A stretch of DNA of 11,952 bases from DATBGS01 sp036557885 (GTDB lineage Bacteria; Chloroflexota; Ktedonobacteria; Ktedonobacterales; DATBGS01). Below the pieces are notes generated by a model, which saw only the letters and a list, made by a program, of their open reading frames with translations, searched no databases and was not told the DNA's origin. Shown in pieces: positions 1-6,989 of the stretch. Location: positions 1 to 11,952 of the forward strand of contig DATBGS010000039.1 in assembly GCA_036557885.1 (NCBI GenBank). The letters run 5' to 3'. Made by a program: the position numbers and the translations under genes. Each line of letters opens with the position of its first letter. Within the stretch, counting starts at the first letter, position 1.

Positions 1-664
1 CCCAGTTTTGGGCAGCGGCCAGCAATGCTGGAATGGGAAACGTCGTCTGGTGCTGTACCAGCACGTAATTGGGGTTGTTCAGCGCGTACAGCACGATATA
101 GCCGTATTCCTGCTGGCCGCAGGCAAACAGAAATGCCTCCAGCAAAAACCCACTGAAAAGTAAGAGCGCTACATTCCCAAACAGACTGCGCGTCTTGCCC
201 TGGCACTGGCGATACAGGCCAAGCAGCACACCAAAAATCGCTAGTTCGGTGCCAGCAAAGAGGATCAGATGGGTGGGACTCCAGGTAGTCAGGTCAAGCC
301 CAAAGATATAGTGCCAGGCTTGATCGGCAGGCGCGTCCACCAGAAAGAGCACTGTGCCAAAGGTGGCAATCCAGAGCGACCCCATGTCCATATAGCGCTC
401 GCGCCCAAATCGCTCCATCAGAATCCATTTGCGACAGAATGCTTCTTTCGCTGGCGAGAGTCGCGACACCCAACGCTCGGCCAGATCAGTCCCTCCCCAA
501 TGATAGAGCAGCAAAAAGAGGGCGAGAAAAAGCCCCGTCATATTGACGTTGTGGGGTGGAGAGAAGCTATCGAAGAAATATTTAAAATGCCAGGAGGTGT
601 CCCACCCGGACCCAAAGAGCTTGAGGCTGAAGGCCAGTAACCAGAGGCCATAGACTTTTTTCAT
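1..664 (-). CDS. Multi-pass membrane protein with duplicated WH/SPxH motif (partial, C-terminus off window)
   Basis: Reading the minus strand from ATG at 664 gives 221 open codons running off the left edge. AAGGGA lies just upstream of the ATG. The protein starts with a hydrophobic segment (MKKVYGLWLLAF) and has further hydrophobic stretches near residues 44-54, 98-109, 133-149 and 165-182, so it is an integral membrane protein. It contains a motif twice: D22-x2-W25-H26 then S35-P-P-H38, and D114-x2-W117-H118 then S129-P-T-H132, each followed a few residues later by a conserved Gly. This suggests an internal duplication of a two-helix unit with paired His residues that could bind metal or haem. 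I do not recognise the family and assign no function. The gene is divergent from the ROK kinase and separated from it by 323 bases. Confidence 0.8.
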   Translation of the reverse strand, partial: MKKVYGLWLLAFSLKLFGSGWDTSWHFKYFFDSFSPPHNVNMTGLFLALFLLLYHWGGTDLAERWVSRLSPAKEAFCRKWILMERFGRERYMDMGSLWIATFGTVLFLVDAPADQAWHYIFGLDLTTWSPTHLILFAGTELAIFGVLLGLYRQCQGKTRSLFGNVALLLFSGFLLEAFLFACGQQEYGYIVLYALNNPNYVLVQHQTTFPIPALLAAAQNW

Positions 665-722
665 GGGTTATTCCCTTCTTGTGTGATGCTCTGGCCCGGT
701 CACAAGCGAACGAACCGAATGG

Positions 723-761
723 GCTGCCTGACACCTGCCTGGTAGCTGGTATTCAGGCAGC
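723..761. repeat. 9-bp perfect inverted repeat in divergent spacer
   Basis: GCTGCCTGA (723-731) is the exact reverse complement of TCAGGCAGC (753-761), with 21 bases between. No T-run follows on either strand, so it is unlikely to be an intrinsic terminator. It lies about 60 bases upstream of the left-edge membrane protein start. It could be an operator or a leader hairpin for that gene, or chance. Confidence 0.45.
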
Positions 762-970
762 ATCTTACTCCTCCTGGCCCAACAATGCAAGCGTTGCGTC
801 CTGGCCTCTCTTCTTGCTGGCGTGTCCTCACCTCCCTACGCTTGGGATTGGGCAAAAGTTGGAGTATGCGAGAAAAAAAATGCCTTATCAGATGAGGGCT
901 GCCATTTGCATAGACAAAGATTGCGTAATATCCGACAATGAAAGCCAAGTGAAAAAACGAGTGATAGCCC

Positions 971-977
971 AAGGAGG
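971..977 (+). promoter_or_regulatory. Ribosome binding site fixing the ROK kinase start
   Basis: AAGGAGG lies 10 bases before the ATG at 988. It selects this start over in-frame ATGs further upstream, and leaves the sugar-kinase phosphate loop at residues 13-18, where ROK proteins have it. Confidence 0.8.
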
Positions 978-987
978 ACACATACAT

Positions 988-1965
988 ATGAGTCACGGCG
1001 AGAAGAAATATGGGATAGGCGTTGATCTGGGCGGCACAAAAATTATGGTGGGCGTAGTGGACCTGGAGAGCGGAAAGGTGCTGGCCTCAGCGCGCAAAAA
1101 GACGCATGCCGAGCGCGGGGAAAAGGCTATCGTTGAGCGCGTCAATAAAATGATCCATGAAGCACTAGAAACGGCGAATCTTCCGCCAGATGAGGCTGTG
1201 ACTGGTATTGGCGTTGGTGTGGCCGGGCAGCTTGATCGAAAAAAGGGAGTGATACTTTCTTCTCCGAATATCCCTTTTGACCATTTCCCCCTGGCTGAAC
1301 AGATACAAGACGAGTTTCATTTGCCGGTGACGCTGGCAAATGATGTCGAGGCGGCAGCCTATGGCGAGCTATTTCATGGCGCTGGCAAGGGCAACCCGCT
1401 CTTTGTGTGCGTCTTCGTTGGGACGGGCATTGGCGGCGGCATTGTTCAGGATGGCAAGCTCTATCGCGGCGCCTCTGGGACTGGCGGCGAATTGGGACAT
1501 ATGACGGTGGTTGCTGGCGGGCGCATCTGTGGCTGTGGCTCGCGGGGCTGCCTGGAGGCATATTCTTCGCGCACGGCCATGACGCATGTGATCGCGGCAG
1601 AGATCAAACGCGGGCGACACTCAGCGGTCAAGCAGGAGTTGGAAGCGGATGGTGGCGTGCTGCGTTCGGGCATGATTGCCGAGGCAATCCAGGCGGGCGA
1701 TGAATTGGTCATTGAGGTAGCGCGAGAAGCGGCGGAATATCTGGGCTATGGGCTAGCCAGCATCATCAACTTTTATAACCCGCAAAAGATTATCCTGGGC
1801 GGCGGAGTGATTGAGGCGCTCGATCTGATTTACGAGCACGCTACGCGCCGCGCGCGTGAAATTGCCTTGCCACCGCCCGCGCAGGTGGTCGAGTTCTCGC
1901 GCACCGAGCTTGGTGATGATGCAGGGACGGTGGGCGCTGCGACGCTGGCGTCTGCTGCAAGGTAA
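988..1965 (+). CDS. ROK-family sugar kinase (glucokinase-like)
   Basis: A 325-residue protein of usual ROK kinase length. It should phosphorylate a hexose, probably glucose, with ATP in the cytoplasm. The N-terminal phosphate-binding motif is D13-L-G-G-T-K18. The catalytic aspartate is D119 in LANDVEAAAYGE. The second nucleotide-binding motif is G145-T-G-I-G-G-G151. The ROK signature follows: E168-L-G-H171, then C181, C183 and C188, the expected zinc ligands. G271-G-G-V is the adenosine-side glycine motif. There is no N-terminal helix-turn-helix, so it is an enzyme and not a NagC/XylR-type repressor. Substrate choice (glucose, mannose, fructose or an amino sugar) cannot be fixed from sequence. 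It stands alone, and its stop is 8 bases from the tail of the convergent FAD oxidoreductase gene. Confidence 0.93.
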   Translation: MSHGEKKYGIGVDLGGTKIMVGVVDLESGKVLASARKKTHAERGEKAIVERVNKMIHEALETANLPPDEAVTGIGVGVAGQLDRKKGVILSSPNIPFDHFPLAEQIQDEFHLPVTLANDVEAAAYGELFHGAGKGNPLFVCVFVGTGIGGGIVQDGKLYRGASGTGGELGHMTVVAGGRICGCGSRGCLEAYSSRTAMTHVIAAEIKRGRHSAVKQELEADGGVLRSGMIAEAIQAGDELVIEVAREAAEYLGYGLASIINFYNPQKIILGGGVIEALDLIYEHATRRAREIALPPPAQVVEFSRTELGDDAGTVGAATLASAAR

Positions 1966-1973
1966 GGGCGCGT

Positions 1974-3194
1974 TCAGAAATTGTGCCCAAAATCGCTGCT
2001 CATCATATATTCGGTGTCGCTCCAGGGCTGCTTCCAGCTTCCATCAAGAAAGCGGCTAAAGCGAAAGGGTGTCAGGTCTACGGTTGAGGCGCGGCCTGCG
2101 GTGATGAGTTCGGCCATGCACTGCCCAATCGCCAAGCCCTTCTTGAAGCCAGCCCCGCTAAAGCCCAGCATCAGGTACAGGCCGTCCAGCCCTGGGGCGC
2201 GGTCCAGAATTGGATGAGTGTCGAGGGTCATGTCGTAGAGTCCGGCATGGCCGTACAGATAGGTGGATTCTCGCATAGGCGGCATGCGCCGACTGAGGTA
2301 CTCTCTGGCGAGCGCCGGGAAGCCTGGGTCGTTGCCCTGGTGGTAATGATCAGGGTCTTCAACGGTATCGTGAAATTCCCCGCCGCCTACCCCAACCATT
2401 GTGCGGTTTGGCCCCCAGGTCCGGCAAAAGATGCCCGCCGCTGTATCCACATAGGCCATGTGGCCGGTAGGGGGCATAGAGAGCGGGTGGTTCAAGATGG
2501 CTACCTGCACCCGTATGGCCTCGATGGGCGCCTCGATCCCCACCGCTTTCAACAGCGGCACAGACCAGGCACCCGCCGCGCAGACGACCACGCGCGCTGC
2601 TATCGGCCCGGCGCTTGTCTCCACCCCAACCACGCGCTCACCTGACTGGCGAATGCTGGTGACTTCGACTCCTTCCAGAAGGCGCGCGCCGCCAGTGATA
2701 GCGGCCCTGGCAAGGGAATGCGTTGTGGCAACGGCATCAACGAAACCGCTTTCAGCTTCGTAGGCGGCAACGGTGAGATCAGCAAAGTTGCCAAAGGGCT
2801 GAAGCTCATGCAGTTCTGCCGCCGTCACCACCTGCGTTTTGATGCCCACGCGCTGCTGCATTGCCACGTTGCGCCGGAGCAGATCGGCGTTGGCTTCGTA
2901 GCCGGGGCCAGTCGCAACAGTGGCGATCAACCCGCAGCCATCGTAGCCGCAATCGCCCCCAACCATATCACCCCAATGGCGGAAGGTTTGCAGGCTGAGA
3001 TGCGCCAGCGTTGCCTCTGGGACGTTGGTGTAATGCTGGCGCAGCAGGGCACCCGTTTTGCCGGAAGCACCTGCTGCCACCGTGTGTTTTTCCAGCACCA
3101 ACACGTCGCGCACGCCGCGTTTCGTCAGGTGAAACGCCAGGCTGACACCCATGATGCCGCCGCCAATGATGACAACCTCAGCCGACTTCGCCAT
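1974..3194 (-). CDS. FAD-dependent oxidoreductase of the DAO family (sarcosine oxidase beta-like)
   Basis: A 406-residue flavoenzyme of the D-amino acid oxidase/glycine oxidase/sarcosine oxidase group. The N-terminal Rossmann motif is VVIIGGGIMG (G11, G13, G16), with E35 ending the second strand to hold the ribose. AAGASGKTG (40-48) followed by LLRQHY (50-55) resembles the sarcosine oxidase beta-subunit pattern. The C-terminal FAD-contact motif is GFSGAGFKKG. It likely oxidises a secondary or primary amine of an amino acid and passes electrons to oxygen or another acceptor; the substrate is not predictable. ATG at 3194 is preceded by GAGGGG six bases away. It follows the WD40 lipoprotein gene by 18 bases and is probably co-transcribed from the promoter at 4427-4455. 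No SoxA, SoxD or SoxG subunits are present. Confidence 0.88.
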   Translation of the reverse strand: MAKSAEVVIIGGGIMGVSLAFHLTKRGVRDVLVLEKHTVAAGASGKTGALLRQHYTNVPEATLAHLSLQTFRHWGDMVGGDCGYDGCGLIATVATGPGYEANADLLRRNVAMQQRVGIKTQVVTAAELHELQPFGNFADLTVAAYEAESGFVDAVATTHSLARAAITGGARLLEGVEVTSIRQSGERVVGVETSAGPIAARVVVCAAGAWSVPLLKAVGIEAPIEAIRVQVAILNHPLSMPPTGHMAYVDTAAGIFCRTWGPNRTMVGVGGGEFHDTVEDPDHYHQGNDPGFPALAREYLSRRMPPMRESTYLYGHAGLYDMTLDTHPILDRAPGLDGLYLMLGFSGAGFKKGLAIGQCMAELITAGRASTVDLTPFRFSRFLDGSWKQPWSDTEYMMSSDFGHNF

Positions 3195-3212
3195 GCCATG
3201 CCCCTCAGCGGT

Positions 3213-4310
3213 TTAGAGCTTGACAAACTCCCAAATCCAGACGGTGCCGCTGCCATAGCTGGCCGCAACCGCCTGTCCATCTGGCGACCAGGCAACACTT
3301 TGCACAAACTGCCCGTTGCTGCCAACTCTGGGGACCAGGGTGATGATGGCTTCTCCGCCCTTTTGTGCGTCCCAGATTTTGACCGAGCCATCATACGAGC
3401 CAGAGAGCAGAGATTTACCATCCGGCGACCAGGCGACCCCGCTGACCGCTGCCGTGTGGCCGGTGAGCGTCAGCAAGGACTTGCCGCCCTTGACGGCATC
3501 CCACACTTTGAGAGTATGATCGTCGGAGCCGGTCAACAACTGCGCGCCATCCTTTGACCAGGCAACGGAGCGCACGCGATCAGTATGCTCGCTCAGGGTT
3601 TGCAGCGCATTGCCGCCCTTGATGGCATCCCAGATTTTAGCAGTGTTATCGCTGCACCCGGAAGCGACTTGTTTGCTGTTTGGCGACCAGGCGACGGAAA
3701 GCTGCCCGCTGGTGTCCTGAAGCGTCACCAGCGCCTTACCGCCTTTGGCTGCATCCCAGATCGTGACTGTCTTATCTTCTGAGGCAGCAGCGATGAATTT
3801 GGCATCCGGCGACCAGGCAACGGAGTTGATGCGATCTTGCGGCCCGCCAAGCGCGTTTGTGGGCGCGCTGTTGTCCTTGCTGGCATCCCAAAGGCCCACA
3901 ATCCCCTGGGCTGTGCCCGCAGCCACCTGCTTGCCATTGGGGGAATAGGTGACAGCAATGACCGCCTCGGTTACGCCTGTCAGGGTCGTTTTCACTGTAC
4001 CGCTGTCCACAGCATCCCAGATGCGCACCATTTGATCGAGCGAAGCTGTTGCCATGTTGGTGCTATCGGGCGAGAAGGCAATCCCATCAGCGGGGCCAGA
4101 GTTGTTCAGGGCGGTGCGAACAATCATGGTGGGTGCGCCCGCCTGGGGCGCAGGCACCTTGGTTGGCGTGGGGCTGGGGACAGCCGTGACTGGTCCTTGG
4201 ATGTTCCCGCAGGCGATAAGCCCAACGCCCGCCACCGCGCTGAGCGAAACAATCCCCAGCCCGCGCAGCACCTGGCGGCGATTGAGTAATATTTCTTCAG
4301 GTGATTCCAC
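3213..4310 (-). CDS. Tat-exported WD40 seven-bladed propeller lipoprotein
   Basis: With a GTG start at 4310 this is 365 residues. The N-terminus has a twin-arginine signal, N10-R11-R12-Q-V-L-R, a hydrophobic stretch (17-33) and a lipobox L31-I-A-C34, so it should be Tat-exported and lipid-anchored at C34. A Pro/Thr/Ser-rich linker (about 39-58) follows. From about residue 62 there are seven WD repeats, each with a SVAWSPDG-like strand and a WDA ending; blades 3-6 are joined by near-identical K-G-G turns. That makes one complete seven-bladed propeller, probably a protein-interaction scaffold outside the membrane. The ligand is unknown. An in-frame ATG at 4406 would bury the twin arginines at 43-44 and lacks a ribosome site. 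It probably forms an operon with the downstream FAD oxidoreductase. Confidence 0.87.
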   Translation of the reverse strand: MESPEEILLNRRQVLRGLGIVSLSAVAGVGLIACGNIQGPVTAVPSPTPTKVPAPQAGAPTMIVRTALNNSGPADGIAFSPDSTNMATASLDQMVRIWDAVDSGTVKTTLTGVTEAVIAVTYSPNGKQVAAGTAQGIVGLWDASKDNSAPTNALGGPQDRINSVAWSPDAKFIAAASEDKTVTIWDAAKGGKALVTLQDTSGQLSVAWSPNSKQVASGCSDNTAKIWDAIKGGNALQTLSEHTDRVRSVAWSKDGAQLLTGSDDHTLKVWDAVKGGKSLLTLTGHTAAVSGVAWSPDGKSLLSGSYDGSVKIWDAQKGGEAIITLVPRVGSNGQFVQSVAWSPDGQAVAASYGSGTVWIWEFVKL

Positions 4311-4319
4311 TGTAGTGAT

Positions 4320-4326
4320 CTCCTCT
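4320..4326 (-). promoter_or_regulatory. Ribosome binding site selecting a GTG start for the WD40 lipoprotein
   Basis: AGAGGAG on the minus strand lies 9 bases before GTG at 4310. The in-frame ATG at 4406 has no comparable site and lies only about 14 bases from the predicted transcription start. The GTG start also puts the twin-arginine pair at residues 11-12, the usual place for a Tat signal. Confidence 0.75.
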
Positions 4327-4342
4327 GCTCCGGGCGGCCAAC

Positions 4343-4357
4343 CCACCCAGAGGGTGG
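4343..4357 (-). other. Small leader hairpin upstream of WD40 lipoprotein
   Basis: CCACCC (4343-4348) and GGGTGG (4352-4357) are perfect reverse complements around a 3-base loop. In the predicted transcript this hairpin lies about 16 bases upstream of the ribosome site. It may affect mRNA stability or translation; it may also be incidental. Confidence 0.35.
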
Positions 4358-4426
4358 CCTGGATTGTGAGTATTGATAAAAGAGAGATAGTTGGAACAGG
4401 CCGCATACTGTAATTCAGCGAAGTTG

Positions 4427-4455
4427 AGTATAGGCGGCAATCTGGGTGCTGTCAA
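4427..4455 (-). promoter_or_regulatory. Strong sigma70-type promoter for the WD40/FAD oxidoreductase operon
   Basis: On the minus strand, TTGACA (4455-4450) is followed by exactly 17 bases and TATACT (4432-4427). That is a perfect -35 and a five-of-six -10 at optimal spacing. Transcription should begin near 4420, giving a leader of about 110 bases before the GTG at 4310. The element lies in the divergent spacer to kynureninase. Confidence 0.8.
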
Positions 4456-4510
4456 GTTTGATGGGATGGTGGGGGCATTGTCTCTGCTCTCCGCGCCACC
4501 AGAAATGCGA

Positions 4511-4516
4511 TATTAT
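4511..4516 (+). promoter_or_regulatory. Possible -10 element for kynureninase
   Basis: TATTAT lies 37 bases upstream of the kynureninase ATG in an otherwise GC-rich spacer and matches a -10 box at five of six positions. No good -35 sits 16-18 bases upstream, so it may need an activator or may not be a promoter. Offered only as the best candidate in this spacer. Confidence 0.3.
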
Positions 4517-4553
4517 AGGTGCCACGAAAAAAGAGAGAAGGAGAGGGCTGTCA

Positions 4554-5795
4554 ATGGAGACGTATACGCAAATATCCCTGGCCCAGCGCGACGCAAAAGA
4601 TCCCCTGAGGCGTTTTCGTGATTGCTTCACGCTTCCAGATGGGGTGGTCTATCTGGATGGCAATTCGTTAGGCGCGCTGCTCAAGAACATCCCCGCTCGC
4701 ATTCAGGAGGTCTTGCAGCGAGAATGGGGTGAGCGCCTGATTCGCAGTTGGTTGCAATCGGGCTGGATGGAGATGCCATCGCGCATTGGCGATAAGATTG
4801 CGCGGCTGATTGGCGCGGGGCCAGGCGAAGTCATTGTGGCCGATTCCACCTCTATCAATGTCTTTAAGACGCTCTCTGCCGCGCTCGCGCTGCGCCCTGA
4901 CCGTCGCGTCATCCTTTCCACCCCCGATAACTTCCCAACGGACCTGTATATGGCGCAGGGGTTAATTCAGCAGCTTGGCGGCAGGCACGAGCTGCGTCTG
5001 GTGGATGGCGAGGAGATTGGCAGCCACCTCAACGATGACGTGGCCGTGATGACCCTGACACACACCAACTACAAGACTGGCCGCATCTACGATATGCCCG
5101 CTCTCACGCGGCGCGCGCATGAGCATGGCGCGCTGACCATGTGGGACTTAGCCCACTCAGCCGGGGCGCTGCCTGTGGCTCTGAACGCTGCTGATGCTGA
5201 TTTTGCGGTTGGCTGTGGCTATAAATACCTGAACGGCGGACCAGGCGCGCCTGCCTTTCTGTTTGTGGCCTCGCGCCATCAACCCCACTTTCGCCAGCCG
5301 CTTTCGGGGTGGTTGGGCCACGCGCAGCCCTTTGCGTTTTCTTCTCAGTATGAGCCAGCAGAAGGCATTGCGCGCTATCTGTGTGGGACGCCGCCGGTGC
5401 TCAGCATGACGGCGCTGGAATGTGGCGTAGATGTCCTGCTGGAAGCAGACATGGCGTTAATTCGCGAAAAGTCGCTGGCGCTGAGCACCTGCTTTATTAA
5501 TCTGGTTGAGGCTCGTTGCGATGCCTACGGGCTGGAATTGGTGACGCCACGCGACCCCGCTATGCGCGGCAGCCAGGTGAGCTTCCGCCACCCGGACAGC
5601 TACGCGATTATGCAGGCGCTGATTGCGCAGGGCGTGATTGGCGATTTCCGCGCCCCCGATATTATGCGCTTTGGCTTCACCCCTTTGTATCTGCGCTTTG
5701 TGGATGTCTGGGACGCTGTGGACAAACTCCATACCATCCTGGCAACGCGCAGTTGGGACCGCCCGGAGTGGAAAGTGTTGCAAAGCGTGACCTAA
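4554..5795 (+). CDS. kynU: Kynureninase
   Basis: A 413-residue PLP enzyme of fold type I, close to the usual bacterial length of about 416. It should cleave L-kynurenine to anthranilate and L-alanine (or 3-hydroxykynurenine to 3-hydroxyanthranilate) in tryptophan breakdown. Motifs in order: VYLDGNSLG (32-40), STPDNFPTD (122-130, with the PLP-stacking Phe), MWDLAHSAGA (196-205, with the PLP-nitrogen Asp D198), CGYKYLNGGPG (221-231, with Schiff-base lysine K224), EGIARYLCGTPP (270-281), and MRFGFTPLY (371-379, with the expected carboxylate-binding Arg). ATG at 4554 has AAGGAG 10 bases upstream; the frame is open further upstream, but that stretch is not kynureninase-like. Tryptophan dioxygenase and kynurenine formamidase genes are absent from the window. 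It diverges from the WD40 operon. Confidence 0.95.
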   Translation: METYTQISLAQRDAKDPLRRFRDCFTLPDGVVYLDGNSLGALLKNIPARIQEVLQREWGERLIRSWLQSGWMEMPSRIGDKIARLIGAGPGEVIVADSTSINVFKTLSAALALRPDRRVILSTPDNFPTDLYMAQGLIQQLGGRHELRLVDGEEIGSHLNDDVAVMTLTHTNYKTGRIYDMPALTRRAHEHGALTMWDLAHSAGALPVALNAADADFAVGCGYKYLNGGPGAPAFLFVASRHQPHFRQPLSGWLGHAQPFAFSSQYEPAEGIARYLCGTPPVLSMTALECGVDVLLEADMALIREKSLALSTCFINLVEARCDAYGLELVTPRDPAMRGSQVSFRHPDSYAIMQALIAQGVIGDFRAPDIMRFGFTPLYLRFVDVWDAVDKLHTILATRSWDRPEWKVLQSVT

Positions 5796-5870
5796 CAACG
5801 CGCCTACATTCGTGCTACTATCTTGCTCACATGAACGGTTTGTAGCAGAGTTTTCTGGAGGAAATATCTC

Positions 5871-6935
5871 ATGGACACATCAGAAGTGCGCGTTGGGGTG
5901 ATCGGCTTTGGGCTGGCTGGCTCGGCGTTTCACGCGCCCTTGATTGATGTCACGCCTGGCCTTGAGGTTTCAGCCATTGTCACCCGCGATGTGGAGCGGC
6001 GCGCGCAGGCCAAACGGGACTATCCCTCGGTGACGTTGCTGGATACAGCCGAGGCGCTTTTTGCTAATAAGCAGATTGATATAGTGGTGATTGCCACGCC
6101 CAACAGCACGCATGTGCCTTTTGCGCAGGCGGCGCTTCAGGCGGGTAAGCATGTGGCCATTGATAAGCCCGCCGCGCCGACCTCTGCGGATATGGAAAGG
6201 CTGATTAAGCTGGCCCAGCAGCACAAACGTATTTTGACCATCTATCAAAACCGCCGCTGGGATGGTGACTTTTTGACCGTCAAGCAACTCATCCAGCAAG
6301 GGCTGCTTGGCGATGTCTTCAGCTATGAATCGCATTTTGACCGCTACCGCGCCACAGCCAACAGGGACGCCTGGCGCGAGCGGGCCAGCGAAGCGGGCGG
6401 GCTGCTCTATGACCTGGGGGCGCACCTGATAGATCAGGCGCTGCAACTCTTTGGCCCGGCTGAGCGGGTGTATGCTGAAGTGGAGCGCCGTCGGCCAGGG
6501 GTCACGGTGGACGATGTGGCATTTGTCAATCTGACGCATAAAAATGGCGTGCGTTCGCGGCTATACGCGACGGTGCTGGCGCGCATTCTGGGGCCGCGCT
6601 TTCATGTGCGCGGCATGCTGGGCGCCTATGAAAAATATGGGCTGGACCCACAGGAAGATGCCTTGCGCGCAGGGCATCTTCCTGTATCGCCAACCTGGGG
6701 CACGGAGCCGCGTTCAGCCTGGGGGCATCTCTCCACGACTGCTGGCGGGCTGCATATAGACGGCCCAGTGGAAACCCTCCCCGGATGCTACCAGTGCTTC
6801 TATGAACTGCTGCGCGATGCCATCACGCTTGGCGGGCCGCCACCAGTAGACCCGGCGGATGCCGTTGCCAGCCTGCGCGTCATTGAAGCCGCCTTCCAGA
6901 GTTCAGAAACCGGTGAAGTCGTTCGCTTAGGGTGA
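5871..6935 (+). CDS. Gfo/Idh/MocA-family dehydrogenase (IolW/YdgJ-like)
   Basis: A 354-residue cytoplasmic NAD(P)-dependent sugar or inositol dehydrogenase. The N-terminal Rossmann domain has G12-F-G-L-A-G17, and VTRD (37-40) ends the second strand, where the Arg could favour NADP. The family lysine is in DKPAAPT (98-104), with K99 matching the usual EKP lysine. The C-terminal domain carries YQNRRWDGDFLTV (125-137), HFDRYR (155-160) and DLGAHLIDQ (181-189) with catalytic H185. The PxAPT, YQNRRWD and FDRYR pieces resemble Bacillus IolW (NADP-dependent scyllo-inositol dehydrogenase) and E. coli YdgJ, so that subgroup is favoured; the true substrate is uncertain. GGAGG lies about 9 bases before ATG. 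It starts 75 bases after kynU and may be co-transcribed, though no shared pathway is obvious. Confidence 0.88.
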   Translation: MDTSEVRVGVIGFGLAGSAFHAPLIDVTPGLEVSAIVTRDVERRAQAKRDYPSVTLLDTAEALFANKQIDIVVIATPNSTHVPFAQAALQAGKHVAIDKPAAPTSADMERLIKLAQQHKRILTIYQNRRWDGDFLTVKQLIQQGLLGDVFSYESHFDRYRATANRDAWRERASEAGGLLYDLGAHLIDQALQLFGPAERVYAEVERRRPGVTVDDVAFVNLTHKNGVRSRLYATVLARILGPRFHVRGMLGAYEKYGLDPQEDALRAGHLPVSPTWGTEPRSAWGHLSTTAGGLHIDGPVETLPGCYQCFYELLRDAITLGGPPPVDPADAVASLRVIEAAFQSSETGEVVRLG

Positions 6936-6945
6936 GGTGGTGGCA

Positions 6946-6973
6946 GCAGCAGGGCTATCTGTAGCCCTGCTGC
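6946..6973. terminator. 12-bp hairpin between convergent genes, probable bidirectional terminator
   Basis: GCAGCAGGGCTA (6946-6957) pairs perfectly with TAGCCCTGCTGC (6962-6973) around a 4-base loop. It begins 10 bases after the dehydrogenase stop and ends 16 bases before the tail of the convergent VOC gene. No T-run follows on either strand, so it departs from a classic intrinsic terminator; position and stem strength are the argument. Confidence 0.6.
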
Positions 6974-6989
6974 CAGGTGCGCCATTCTG

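Larger units (their letters stand above)
665..987. other. Divergent intergenic region between membrane protein and ROK kinase
   Basis: These 323 bases separate two divergent genes. The plus-strand frame of the kinase stays open back to an ATG at 679, but the translated stretch resembles no protein, and a strong ribosome site at 971-977 places the start at 988. A perfect 9-bp inverted repeat lies at 723-731/753-761. A weak promoter-like pair for the kinase is TTGCAT (906-911) with TATCCG (929-934), 17 bases apart; the -10 is poor and I do not call it. No RNA gene is visible. Confidence 0.5.

Noticed and set aside
269..640. 123-codon open frame on the plus strand
   Set aside because: It is antisense to the left-edge membrane protein, whose hydrophobic pattern and duplicated motif support the minus-strand reading.
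679..987. N-terminal extension of the ROK kinase
   Set aside because: The extension has no kinase resemblance and the ATG at 988 has a strong ribosome site 10 bases upstream.
2718..3557. 279-codon open frame on the plus strand
   Set aside because: It is antisense across the end of the WD40 gene and the start of the FAD oxidoreductase, crossing the boundary of two well-supported genes; its protein resembles nothing.
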